Numbered from the stretch's first letter, positions 1-5,811 are shown. The stretch is 6,270 bases of DNA from Gemmatimonadota bacterium (GCA_003131365.1 PKVB01000090.1:6921-13190), one strand, 5' to 3'. Translations and numbers: made by a program. Notes: a model not told the origin generated them from the sequence alone.

Positions 1-61
1 ACGGCTCCAGCGTCGACGGAACTCCGTCGTCATAGTTCGCGAGCCATTTGGGTGCGGTCAT
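1..61 (-). CDS. Acyl-CoA ligase (AMP-binding, FadD-like), N-terminal fragment cut by window edge
   Basis: Only the first 20 codons lie in the window; the gene runs off the left edge. The peptide begins MTAPKWLANY and continues DDGVPSTLEP. The pattern W-x-x-x-Y-D-x-G-V-P-x-T-x-x-x-P is the characteristic N-terminus of long-chain fatty acyl-CoA synthetases, which adenylate a fatty acid and transfer it to coenzyme A. The start is chosen at 61 because a GGAGG Shine-Dalgarno lies five bases upstream of it. An in-frame ATG at 73 overlaps that site and is less likely. The gene is divergent from the ring-cleaving dioxygenase and shares about 160 bp of intergenic DNA with it. The family call rests on one short motif, with no catalytic region visible, so it is moderate. 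Confidence 0.6.
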   Translation of the reverse strand, partial: MTAPKWLANYDDGVPSTLEP

Positions 62-170
62 TGCAGCCTCCATTGCTCTTCAGCTACTCTTTCTGTCGCG
101 GGAGCGAATCCGTGCGGCAGCTCCGGGCATTACTGATCTAAAGGATGCCGCAATCTGAATCGACGCGCTG

Positions 171-186
171 TACGTAGACCTACGTA
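171..186. promoter_or_regulatory. Perfect 7-bp inverted repeat, candidate operator
   Basis: TACGTAG and CTACGTA form a perfect dyad separated by AC. Flanking CTG (168-170) and CAG (188-190) extend the symmetry if one base is bulged. The same DNA can be read as a direct repeat of TACGTAG with a 10-bp period. It lies 36 bp upstream of the preferred dioxygenase start, inside the divergent promoter region, where a dimeric repressor such as a MarR- or TetR-type protein would sit. No regulator gene is in the window, and convincing -35/-10 boxes were not identified. The operator role is inferred. Confidence 0.4.
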
Positions 187-221
187 GCAGTGCAGAGTTG
201 CGCAAGAATTCGGACGTTTAC

Positions 222-1196
222 ATGGCGGACACCTTCATGACTGGCGTAACCGGACTCCACCACGTCACCTGCATCGCCGGCGATGCGCAGGACAACGTCG
301 ATTTCTACTCGGGCGTGCTCGGCATGCGCCTGGTCAAGAAGAGCGTCAACCAGGATTCGCCCGGAACCTATCACCTCTTCTACGCCGACGGGGAAGGCCA
401 CCCCGGAACCGACATCACCTTCTTCCCCTGGCCGGAGATGCCCGGCGCCAAGCCGGGCGTGGGGCTGGCGATGGAAGTCTCGCTCGCCGTTCCGCTGGGC
501 AGCGTCGACTACTGGGGAGAGCGGTTGGCGGAGCACCATCTCGCTGTCGGCGAGATCGAGACCAGACGTGGAACCTCGGCGCTCCCATTCACCGATCCCC
601 ACGGTCTACCTCTCGTGTTGCACGAAACGGGGGACCAGCGCGACTTCACTCCTTGGCGGGAGAGCCCGGTTGCGGTAGAAAAGCAGATCCGCGGACTCCA
701 CTCCGTTCGCTTGTGGGAGCGCGACCTCGCGGCCACCTCGAGCTTTCTCACCGGCGTTCTCGGATTCGTGGACATTGGTGCGGAGGACGAGTGGCTCGGT
801 TTCGCGATCGGGGGAGGCGGATCGGGCCGCTATCTCGAGATTCGCGAAATTCCAGACGCCGACCGCGGAAGGTGGGGAACCGGCGGGGTGCACCACGTCG
901 CCTGGCGCGTGCCGGACGACAAGGCAGAGCTGGAAATGCGCGAGCGGATTGATCGCGCGCGCCGGCATCCGACAGAAGTGATCGATCGGTTCTGGTTCAA
1001 GTCAGTCTACTTTCTCGAGCCGGGCGGCGTCCTTTTCGAGATTGCCACCGACGGACCAGGCTTCGCCGTAGATGAAGACCCGGCATCGCTCGGTGAGCAC
1101 CTCGTGCTCCCTCCCTGGCTGGAACCGCAGCGCGGCGAGATCGAGGCAGCCCTCCCCCCGATCAAGCCGCCGGCGGAATCAGGCGCGCGGCTGTAG
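222..1196 (+). CDS. Ring-cleaving dioxygenase, two-domain VOC (glyoxalase/extradiol) family
   Basis: Predicted cytoplasmic, metal-dependent extradiol-type dioxygenase related to the MhqO/PcpA group, which opens hydroquinone or catechol rings. From the ATG at 222 it has 324 residues, normal for the family. The first VOC domain starts with GLHHVTCIAGD (residues 11-21) and continues with FYSGVLGMRLVKKSVN and TYHLFYAD...GTDITFFPW, all strongly family-like. The second starts near residue 158 (GLHSVRLWERD). The expected metal ligands are a His of the first HHV (13-14), a His of the second HHV (224-225, VHHVAWRVPDD) and the Glu in GGVLFEIATD (273). Start choice is uncertain: in-frame TTG 198, ATG 222 and ATG 237 are all possible and none has a strong ribosome binding site. 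Relatives usually begin 7-12 residues before HHV, favouring 222 or 237. It is transcribed alone and ends at an intrinsic terminator. The substrate cannot be told from sequence. Confidence 0.9.
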   Translation: MADTFMTGVTGLHHVTCIAGDAQDNVDFYSGVLGMRLVKKSVNQDSPGTYHLFYADGEGHPGTDITFFPWPEMPGAKPGVGLAMEVSLAVPLGSVDYWGERLAEHHLAVGEIETRRGTSALPFTDPHGLPLVLHETGDQRDFTPWRESPVAVEKQIRGLHSVRLWERDLAATSSFLTGVLGFVDIGAEDEWLGFAIGGGGSGRYLEIREIPDADRGRWGTGGVHHVAWRVPDDKAELEMRERIDRARRHPTEVIDRFWFKSVYFLEPGGVLFEIATDGPGFAVDEDPASLGEHLVLPPWLEPQRGEIEAALPPIKPPAESGARL

Positions 1197-1373
1197 CTGG
1201 CTCTCCGACGCGCGAGCCGAAGGTTGGCTCGCGCTTCTGTTTTTCCAACGTCTAAGCGCCGGGACTTCCTTCGCGAACCGCCGCGCGAGAAATCCCGGGA
1301 AGTGCATCGACCGGAGCTTCCCCTCGACCAGCGCCGTCAATTCTTCGGCGGTGATGTTCGGCTGGGTGGACAC
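1179..1373 (-). CDS. Small uncharacterised protein translationally coupled to upstream lipoprotein
   Basis: A 64-residue reading frame starting at GTG. A complete AGGAGG ribosome binding site lies six bases upstream, and its first bases overlap the TAG stop of the lipoprotein gene at 1384-1890, so the two are probably cotranscribed and coupled. An in-frame TTG at 1379 directly abuts the AGGAGG and cannot be the start. The product begins MSTQPNITAEELTALVEGKL, is helical-looking through about residue 47 (FLARRFAKEVPALRRWKNR, basic), then becomes Ser/Ala/Gln-rich. No signal peptide, membrane segment or family was recognised. Its last codons run through the terminator hairpin of the convergent dioxygenase and overlap that gene by 18 bp. 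The tail may therefore be dispensable, or the gene may once have been longer. Confidence 0.6.
   Translation of the reverse strand: MSTQPNITAEELTALVEGKLRSMHFPGFLARRFAKEVPALRRWKNRSASQPSARASESQLQPRA
1210..1244 (+). terminator. Intrinsic terminator of the ring-cleaving dioxygenase
   Basis: GCGCGAGCC (1210-1218) pairs perfectly with GGCTCGCGC (1226-1234) around a 7-nt loop, and is followed by TTCTGTTTTT. It sits 13 bp past the dioxygenase stop codon. On the minus strand no U-tract follows the stem, so it should act mainly on plus-strand transcription, although it lies inside the 3' end of the minus-strand small gene. Confidence 0.85.
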
Positions 1374-1383
1374 GGTCAACCTC

Positions 1384-1890
1384 CTACTTGGCGCGGGTAC
1401 CAGTCGTGGTCAGCACGAGAACAGAATCCGCCGTCTTCACTTTGTAGTGAGCGGTATTGTTTCCAACGAGGTTGCCGCCCTGCAGACGCAGAGCACCATT
1501 CGTCATTACCTGGACCCCTTTGCGGCGAACACTCTGATACGGCCCGGCCTCGAGCATGAGGCTGTCGCCGCTGACGACGACTCGCTCGGCGATCGCCGCG
1601 CGCCCGGGGAACTTGATCGTCCAGCCGGACGTGGTTCCCGTGGCGGTGAGGACGAACGTCGTAGGAGTCGTGTCGCCAGTGGTAGGCACAGATCGCATGT
1701 CCCACTTGCCGGCTACGTCCGCCAGGTTGACAGGCGCCGGAGCCACGGCGGTGGTGGTGGCGGTGGAAGTCGTCGAGGAGGCCATTGCGCTCGTGGTGTC
1801 TACCGCGGCGTTGTCCTTCTTAGCGCATCCGGCGAGGACCGCTGCGGAGCAGCAGATCGCGATGCGGGTGGTACGGTGCAGCGTCAACAT
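1384..1890 (-). CDS. Uncharacterised small lipoprotein with Thr/Ser-rich linker
   Basis: A 168-residue predicted lipoprotein. A short basic N-terminus and hydrophobic stretch (residues 9-20) lead to the lipobox LAGC, with Cys22 as the lipidated residue. A low-complexity Thr/Ser/Ala linker follows (about 31-52), then a globular part of about 115 residues. This part begins DVAGKWDMRSVP and is rich in alternating hydrophobic and Thr residues (TFVLTATG, WTIKFPG, DSVLVLTTTG), suggesting a small all-beta, perhaps lipocalin-like fold; this is a pattern impression only. The start at 1890 has a G-rich stretch (GGGGGG) three bases upstream, a poor but possible ribosome binding site. It is the first gene of a likely two-gene unit with the small protein downstream. 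Function unknown. Confidence 0.8.
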   Translation of the reverse strand: MLTLHRTTRIAICCSAAVLAGCAKKDNAAVDTTSAMASSTTSTATTTAVAPAPVNLADVAGKWDMRSVPTTGDTTPTTFVLTATGTTSGWTIKFPGRAAIAERVVVSGDSLMLEAGPYQSVRRKGVQVMTNGALRLQGGNLVGNNTAHYKVKTADSVLVLTTTGTRAK

Positions 1891-1922
1891 AAACCCCCCA
1901 ATTCAGGTGACGGACGGCCTTC

Positions 1923-1941
1923 GCTCGGCATCGTGCCGAGC
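1923..1941. other. Perfect 8-bp inverted repeat between dedA and the downstream lipoprotein gene
   Basis: GCTCGGCA and TGCCGAGC surround a TCG loop. It lies 33 bp upstream of the lipoprotein start and 47 bp past the dedA stop, with both genes on the minus strand. No U-tract follows on either strand, so it is not a classical intrinsic terminator. It could be an operator, an mRNA stabilising or processing hairpin, or a weak transcription block. Confidence 0.35.
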
Positions 1942-1988
1942 CAAACGAACGTACGGCCCACATGGTTCGGCGGCAAGATACCTGGCTC

Positions 1989-2606
1989 TCAGGCGCGCTG
2001 TCCCTGCGCCCGCCTTCTTTTTCGCGCGAATGCCCAGACGCCGAGACCCGCGATCAGGATGCCCAGAATGGTCCAGCCGACGGGACCGAGGAACTGGTGA
2101 ATTCTCGTAAAGTTCGCGCCGAGTATTCTGCCCGCCAAGGCAAGCACCGTGCACCAGACGACCGTACCGATGAAATTCGCGACCAGGAAGAGGCCGAGAT
2201 TCATGCGCGCGACTCCAGCCGGGATGGATATCAGTCCGCGTACTCCCGGCACCATCTGGGCGATGATCACGTCGACGAAGCTGTTGCCGGAGAAGCGGGC
2301 CGTCGCGCGCTCCAGATCCTTCCCGCGAAGTAGCGTCCACCGGCCGTACCGCTCCAGCCATTTCTCGGGCCGCGCTTCGCCAAGCGCCCGCCCGGCGTAG
2401 TACAAGGGAACGCCGCCGAGCACCGAGCCAATGGTCCCGGCGATGATGACGCCGAATAGACTGAGCCGGCCATTTGCTGTCTCGAATCCGGCCAGCGGCA
2501 TGATCAGTTCTGACGGGAGCGGCAGGAAAATGTTCTCGATCGCCATGAGGATGGCGACCCCCGAGTAATTCAGGGCACCGACTAGATAGGAGATCCAATG
2601 AAGCAT
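1989..2606 (-). CDS. DedA-family (SNARE-associated/VTT domain) inner membrane protein
   Basis: A 205-residue polytopic membrane protein of the DedA family, whose members support membrane homeostasis and are implicated in undecaprenyl-phosphate or other lipid recycling across the inner membrane. Family features are the N-terminal AIENIFLPLPSELIMPLAGF (22-41), with acidic Glu24 and Glu33 in the re-entrant region, and PGVRGLISIPAGVARM (120-135). Later membrane segments lie near 138-160 and 175-193, and there is a basic tail (RKRRR). Two departures from the usual pattern are visible. The segment normally written GD-x-x-x-Y is GGVPLYY (64-70). The first Arg of the usual RF-x-P-x-x-R motif is Gln117 (AQMVPGVR), while Arg123 is kept. 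The start codon at 2606 lies inside the last of three tandem 33-bp repeats. Its ribosome binding site is weak (GGA ten bases upstream), and no better in-frame start is near. Confidence 0.92.
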   Translation of the reverse strand: MLHWISYLVGALNYSGVAILMAIENIFLPLPSELIMPLAGFETANGRLSLFGVIIAGTIGSVLGGVPLYYAGRALGEARPEKWLERYGRWTLLRGKDLERATARFSGNSFVDVIIAQMVPGVRGLISIPAGVARMNLGLFLVANFIGTVVWCTVLALAGRILGANFTRIHQFLGPVGWTILGILIAGLGVWAFARKRRRAQGQRA

Positions 2607-2699
2607 GAAGGGTCCAACGTTTCTCTACATCTAAAGCATGAAGGGTCCAACGTCTCTCTACATCTAAAGCATGAAGGGTCCGGCGTCTCTCTACATCGA
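2601..2699. repeat. Three tandem 33-bp repeats covering the dedA translation start
   Basis: Units at 2601-2633, 2634-2666 and 2667-2699 are contiguous. On the plus strand each starts AAGCATGAAGGGTCC. Units 1 and 2 differ at a single base (T or C, 21st position). Unit 3 differs from unit 2 at three bases (AA to GG, and T to G near the end). Read on the minus strand, each unit contains an ATG at the same place. In unit 1 this is the dedA start codon. In units 2 and 3 it is followed by CTT TAG, and an ATG TAG follows directly. The period is a multiple of three, so all ATGs share the dedA frame. Near identity implies recent expansion. Confidence 0.95.
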
Positions 2700-2800
2700 G
2701 AACGACGCGTCGTGAGATGGGCGGAGCAATCCTTCGGCCACTCACCGCATGCGTTGCGCGCGGTAGTTCGCGACCTCGCACCGACGATGGTCCGAACGAG

Positions 2801-3517
2801 CTAGTTGTTGCGGACGCCCCTGAGCGCTGAGCGCAGCTCATTCGTGATAAGATTGGAAGCGGAATCCATCAGCTGATTGAGAGCTCCCTGGAAATCGGCG
2901 ACGCTGACGCTCCCGAGAGTGCTCGCGGTGATGACGGATCCGGGGATCGGGCTCGAGCTCTGGACGTACGGCGTCAGGCGATCGCGTCCGTGAATGTTGA
3001 CGTTCCAGATCTCGCGACCAGTGCGACGATCGAGCAGCACTGCTTCGGCGAAGGTGAACAGATACGCCGCTTCGTCAGCCTTCGCGTTGATGCCGAATCG
3101 CTCCATTCGGACTTCCAGCAGGTAGTCGGCCTGGCTCTCGTCCGTGACGGGACGTGTGCCGAGGTATCTGCTGGCGCGCTCGAGCGTGCGCTGTGCAAGA
3201 ACGGCGGGAATATCGATGCGCGCGGCGGCACTATCGAGACGCGCGTACGCACGACGTCCTTCGCGCTCGCGCGCGACATCGGCCCCGGCTCTCACGACGG
3301 CTTGGATCGGGTTCTGTGAATTGCCGAGATCGTAGTAGCTCGTGAGCAGCTCGGGAGAGGGCGGCGCAATGTAGACCACCGCGAGCGTCCGGCTGGCAAA
3401 GGGATACTCGGCGAGGTGGTGTCCGCCTCCGCAGGCGGGGAGCGTTGCCACGATCGAGCACACGACGGCGAGCACACGCGCTCTGTAGCGGTTGGAGCGC
3501 AGCGAAGACGTATTCAT
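2801..3517 (-). CDS. Uncharacterised predicted lipoprotein
   Basis: A 238-residue protein starting at ATG 3517. A basic N-terminus (RSNRYRAR) and hydrophobic stretch (15-27) end in the lipobox LPAC with Cys29, followed by GGGHH. The mature part holds an AEYPFASRTLAVVYIAPP segment, an Arg/Ala-rich helical region (about 77-120), and an alternating core QADYLLEVRMERFGI...YLFTFAEAVLLDRRTGREIWNVNIHG (129-177). That core resembles the beta-rich periplasmic core of lipoproteins such as the CsgG/LptE-like group, in which a conserved 'D..tG..vW' strand is common; this is a weak analogy. The C-terminus (205-233) looks helical. A start 21 codons earlier (3580) is unlikely because that extension would run through the GC hairpin at 3547-3572 and would bury the signal peptide. 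Function unknown; exported, periplasm-facing location inferred. Confidence 0.8.
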   Translation of the reverse strand: MNTSSLRSNRYRARVLAVVCSIVATLPACGGGHHLAEYPFASRTLAVVYIAPPSPELLTSYYDLGNSQNPIQAVVRAGADVAREREGRRAYARLDSAAARIDIPAVLAQRTLERASRYLGTRPVTDESQADYLLEVRMERFGINAKADEAAYLFTFAEAVLLDRRTGREIWNVNIHGRDRLTPYVQSSSPIPGSVITASTLGSVSVADFQGALNQLMDSASNLITNELRSALRGVRNN

Positions 3518-3546
3518 TTGATTGTCCCGTTCCGGTAGATGCGAGC

Positions 3547-3572
3547 AGCGGCGGCCACGATGGGCCGCCGCT
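3547..3572. terminator. Strong GC hairpin between two minus-strand genes, possible terminator or mRNA-processing site
   Basis: AGCGGCGGCC and GGCCGCCGCT pair over 10 bp around a 6-nt loop. It lies about 50 bp past the stop of the sorbosone dehydrogenase-like gene and 30 bp before the next lipoprotein start. No U-tract follows on the minus strand (GCTCGCATC), so termination would be inefficient or Rho-assisted. On the plus strand only TTTACT follows. Confidence 0.45.
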
Positions 3573-3623
3573 TTACTCACTACCTAGACGACAGGCGGGC
3601 GCGAGAGTTACGCCCGGCGTTGC

Positions 3624-5045
3624 TTACTTTCCCGAACCCTTGTAGATGACCTTCCAGATTCGTCCGCCCTTGTCGTCGGTGATGTAAAGGGCGCCGTCGG
3701 GTCCTTGTGTAACGCCAGCCGGGCGGTGCGCCGCCTTGTCATTGGCATCAGGCCCGAGAGGGCCCCCGGCGAAGCCATCGGCAAAGACCTCGTACTTGGC
3801 CGGATCGGCCGGCTTTCCCGCGGTGAAGGGAGCGAACACGACGTTGTATCCCTGCTGCGGTCCGGGCGCGCGGTTCCAGGAGCCGTGGAAGGCGATGAAA
3901 GCGCCACCCTTGTAGTGGGCAGGGAACAACGAGCCGGAATAGAAGACCAGTCCGTCGGGCGCCCAGTGCGCTGGGAAGTATGTTTCCGGTCCCTTCTTCG
4001 TCGCGCAATCCCCGACGGCCTTGCCGCCGTCGCCGCCATACTCGGGCGCGAGCACCAGCTTGGCCTGCTGGTTATCGAAATAGCAGGTCGGCCATCCATA
4101 GTCGCCGCCCTGCTCGATCTTCAACAGCTCTTCGGCGGGCAGATTCTGGCCTTGATCGGCGGTGTACAGCTTCGGCCAAATGTCAAAGAGCTGGTCGCGC
4201 CCGTGCTGGGTGGAGTAGAGCTGCCCACCGGGATCGAAGGCGATGCCGACCGCGTTCCGAATGCCCGTGGCGTACCTCTCCGCCGGCGAGAACTTCTGGT
4301 TCGTCTTGTTCGCGTCATAACGCCAGATCCCGCCACGCGTCCGAAGCTCGGTGCACGGCTTGTGGCCGGGAGACTCGAGAACGCGATTCTTGAACTGACA
4401 CGCGTTGGTCGCGGTGCCGACGTCCATGTAGATGTTGCCCGTAGCGTCGATCACGAACGGATGCATCGGATGATCGCCGTTGAACGGAAGACCGCTGACA
4501 ATTGTCTCCGAAGTAGCGGATGTCGGAGTCATGCTGTCGGTCGAGATCGCGTAGCGCACGATCCTCTTCGCGGTCGTGTCGCCCTCTTCGGCGTAGAGTG
4601 CTCCATTGTAGAGGCCAATGCCGGTGCCTCCGCCATTCTTTTTCTGGGCGTCGGGACCGAACCGCTTGATGATGTCGGCCTTTCCATCGTTGTTCGTATC
4701 GCGTAGCGCGACCAGGAAGCCGCCGGGAGGTGTCGGGCCCGTATAGTACGGCCCGCTCCAGGTGTTGACGTAAACGTCGCCGTTCGGGGCAACAACTATG
4801 TGCCTCACGTGCCCGATCGTGTCGGCAAACACGGTCGCGCAGAAGCCAGGGGGCAATGTGATACCGCCGTTGTCACCCGCACATGTGGAAGCGTTCGCGT
4901 TTTGGGTGCTGCTGGCGACGGTAGAGTCGCCAGATTTCGTCCCCTCTGTTTTGACGCACCCAATCGGCGCGATGAGTGCCGCGGCGAGAGCCAGCGACTG
5001 AAAAGGACCACGAAGCCCGGGCACCAACTTCCTGCCGTAAATCAT
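3624..5045 (-). CDS. PQQ-type sorbosone/aldose dehydrogenase-like exported protein (beta-propeller), probable lipoprotein
   Basis: A 473-residue exported protein of the soluble glucose dehydrogenase / L-sorbosone dehydrogenase family, six-bladed propellers that oxidise sugars or related aldehydes, usually with pyrroloquinoline quinone and Ca2+. Family marks in order: GFCATVFAD (67-75); an EF-hand-like loop DTNNDGKAD (116-124); GDHPMHPFVIDATGNIYMDVGT (190-211), with the likely active-site His; ERYATGIRNAVGIAFDP (256-272), whose Arg263-Asn264 match the PQQ-contacting pair of glucose dehydrogenase; QHGRDQLFD (280-288); GGDYGWPTCYFD (313-324); HWAPDGLVFYSGSLFP (360-375); AFHGSWNR (385-392); and HRPAGVTQGPDGALYITDD (440-458). 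The signal peptide ends PIGC with Cys30, an imperfect lipobox (Pro where Leu is usual). Six further Cys (55, 69, 216, 231, 321, 347) could form disulfides. The ATG at 5045 has GGAG nine bases upstream. No PQQ biosynthesis gene or cytochrome is nearby, so cofactor, acceptor and substrate are open. Confidence 0.88.
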   Translation of the reverse strand: MIYGRKLVPGLRGPFQSLALAAALIAPIGCVKTEGTKSGDSTVASSTQNANASTCAGDNGGITLPPGFCATVFADTIGHVRHIVVAPNGDVYVNTWSGPYYTGPTPPGGFLVALRDTNNDGKADIIKRFGPDAQKKNGGGTGIGLYNGALYAEEGDTTAKRIVRYAISTDSMTPTSATSETIVSGLPFNGDHPMHPFVIDATGNIYMDVGTATNACQFKNRVLESPGHKPCTELRTRGGIWRYDANKTNQKFSPAERYATGIRNAVGIAFDPGGQLYSTQHGRDQLFDIWPKLYTADQGQNLPAEELLKIEQGGDYGWPTCYFDNQQAKLVLAPEYGGDGGKAVGDCATKKGPETYFPAHWAPDGLVFYSGSLFPAHYKGGAFIAFHGSWNRAPGPQQGYNVVFAPFTAGKPADPAKYEVFADGFAGGPLGPDANDKAAHRPAGVTQGPDGALYITDDKGGRIWKVIYKGSGK

Positions 5046-5100
5046 GTCGACTTCTCCGGTGAGAGCCTCAAATCCCAGTGTAAAGGAGCGTCCTGTCGCG

Positions 5101-5373
5101 TTAGCGCTTGTTTGGCATGCGGCGCCCGCTCACTGGCCCGAGATCTATCATGAGGGCGATCACGAGTCCGGCAATCGGCCAGAAGGTCCAGTGCCCTCCG
5201 AACCAGTTATGGACGGCTGAATACCAGAGGAGAGTCGTGGGCAGGAAGACGAAGCCAATGATCGGCCACAGTACATTGTCGAATACGCCGCGGTACCAGT
5301 GGGTGAAGAACCAGAGCAGCGCGACCACGAGTCGCGGAGCGGCCAGGGCCATCAGAGTCATGATGCAGGGCAT
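5101..5373 (-). CDS. Small hydrophobic membrane protein, second gene of a coupled pair
   Basis: A 90-residue protein with about three hydrophobic segments: residues 5-23 (TLMALAAPRLVVALLWFFT), 33-53 (rich in aromatic residues) and 62-78 (FWPIAGLVIALMIDLG). The order P-R-L-V followed by LLWFFTHW, then FLP near 42-45 and a C-terminal LIDLG-like end is typical of a short orphan membrane protein found in many bacteria without an assigned function. This is from memory of the sequence style. GAGGAA lies nine bases before the ATG at 5373. The start is only 3 nt past the stop of the preceding membrane protein gene, so the two are almost certainly cotranscribed and coupled. A second in-frame ATG at 5361 lacks a binding site. 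Confidence 0.8.
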   Translation of the reverse strand: MPCIMTLMALAAPRLVVALLWFFTHWYRGVFDNVLWPIIGFVFLPTTLLWYSAVHNWFGGHWTFWPIAGLVIALMIDLGPVSGRRMPNKR

Positions 5374-5376
5374 CGG

Positions 5377-5811
5377 TCAGGATTCCTCGCGCGCTCGGCG
5401 CTTCGAAGTGGAGGATGCAGAAGTGTCGATGATCCCTATTCTTGGTTTTGCCGCGTCGAGCTCGCTCCGTGCCTGCTCGTTTTTCACGGACATACCACCC
5501 GCATTGTTCGTGCGAGGCGAGCCGGCCAGCCAGACGAGCCAGAGGAAAAGCGGCGGTACAGCAACGAGCAGCGCCAGCGTGAGGACGGAGATGGATCCTG
5601 CCCAGACGGTCCGTCCGCTGTCGATGATGGTGGCGCTCAAGATGCCGTCTCCGATTCCGGCGTTTGCGCTTCCGTGCCAGTTGGGCTGTTGCGACAAGCG
5701 CCAGCCAGCGGCAATCGCCGGGCTAAGCTTAACGAGAACGAGTCCGAGCCAATATCCGGCCCAGGCCATGAGCATGTACGACGGGCGCCAGCGTCGGAAG
5801 GAGAGTCTCAT
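5377..5811 (-). CDS. Uncharacterised membrane protein with two hydrophobic segments
   Basis: From the ATG at 5811 this is a 144-residue protein with an N-terminal basic stretch (RLSFRRWRP), a first membrane segment at about 13-36 (MLMAWAGYWLGLVLVKLSPAIA), a polar loop (38-68) and a second segment at about 71-97. A polar, charged C-terminal tail of about 45 residues (Lys/Arg/Ser-rich) follows, probably cytoplasmic by the positive-inside rule. The frame stays open 48 codons further upstream to 5955, but that extension is Pro/Arg-rich, overlaps the neighbouring gene at 5885 and looks like read-through of a shadow frame. No clear ribosome binding site precedes 5811, so the start is uncertain. It ends 3 nt before the next membrane protein gene. 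No family recognised. Confidence 0.7.
   Translation of the reverse strand: MRLSFRRWRPSYMLMAWAGYWLGLVLVKLSPAIAAGWRLSQQPNWHGSANAGIGDGILSATIIDSGRTVWAGSISVLTLALLVAVPPLFLWLVWLAGSPRTNNAGGMSVKNEQARSELDAAKPRIGIIDTSASSTSKRRAREES

Noticed and set aside
14..29. Inverted repeat CGACGGA-AC-TCCGTCG near the left edge
   Set aside because: It lies inside the coding start of the acyl-CoA ligase and arises from GAC/GGA/TCG codons; no reason to treat it as a site.
1072..2100. Long plus-strand frame of 342 residues, and the related frame 1556-2110
   Set aside because: They are antisense to two minus-strand genes with clear signal peptide or membrane features, and their composition (Arg/Gly/Ser-rich) is that of a shadow frame.
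2601..2699. Possible CRISPR array
   Set aside because: The 33-bp units abut each other with no unique spacers, and there are only three copies; this is a plain tandem repeat.
2702..2713. Perfect 12-bp palindrome ACGACGCGTCGT upstream of the dedA repeats
   Set aside because: It could be an operator, but CG-rich palindromes of this length are expected by chance in such DNA and no partner copy or promoter was found.
2598..2804. Plus-strand 68-residue frame encoding an 11-residue peptide repeat (KHEGSNVSLHL)
   Set aside because: It is an effect of the 33-bp period being divisible by three. The frame has no ribosome binding site, overlaps dedA in antisense, and its non-repeat part does not look like a protein.
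1903..2841. Long minus-strand frame of 312 residues spanning the repeats and dedA
   Set aside because: It is Arg-rich and low in hydrophobic order, and overlaps the clear DedA gene in another frame of the same strand; a GC-driven shadow.
3705..4706. Plus-strand frame of 333 residues opposite the sorbosone dehydrogenase-like gene
   Set aside because: The minus-strand frame has many family motifs; the opposite frame has none.
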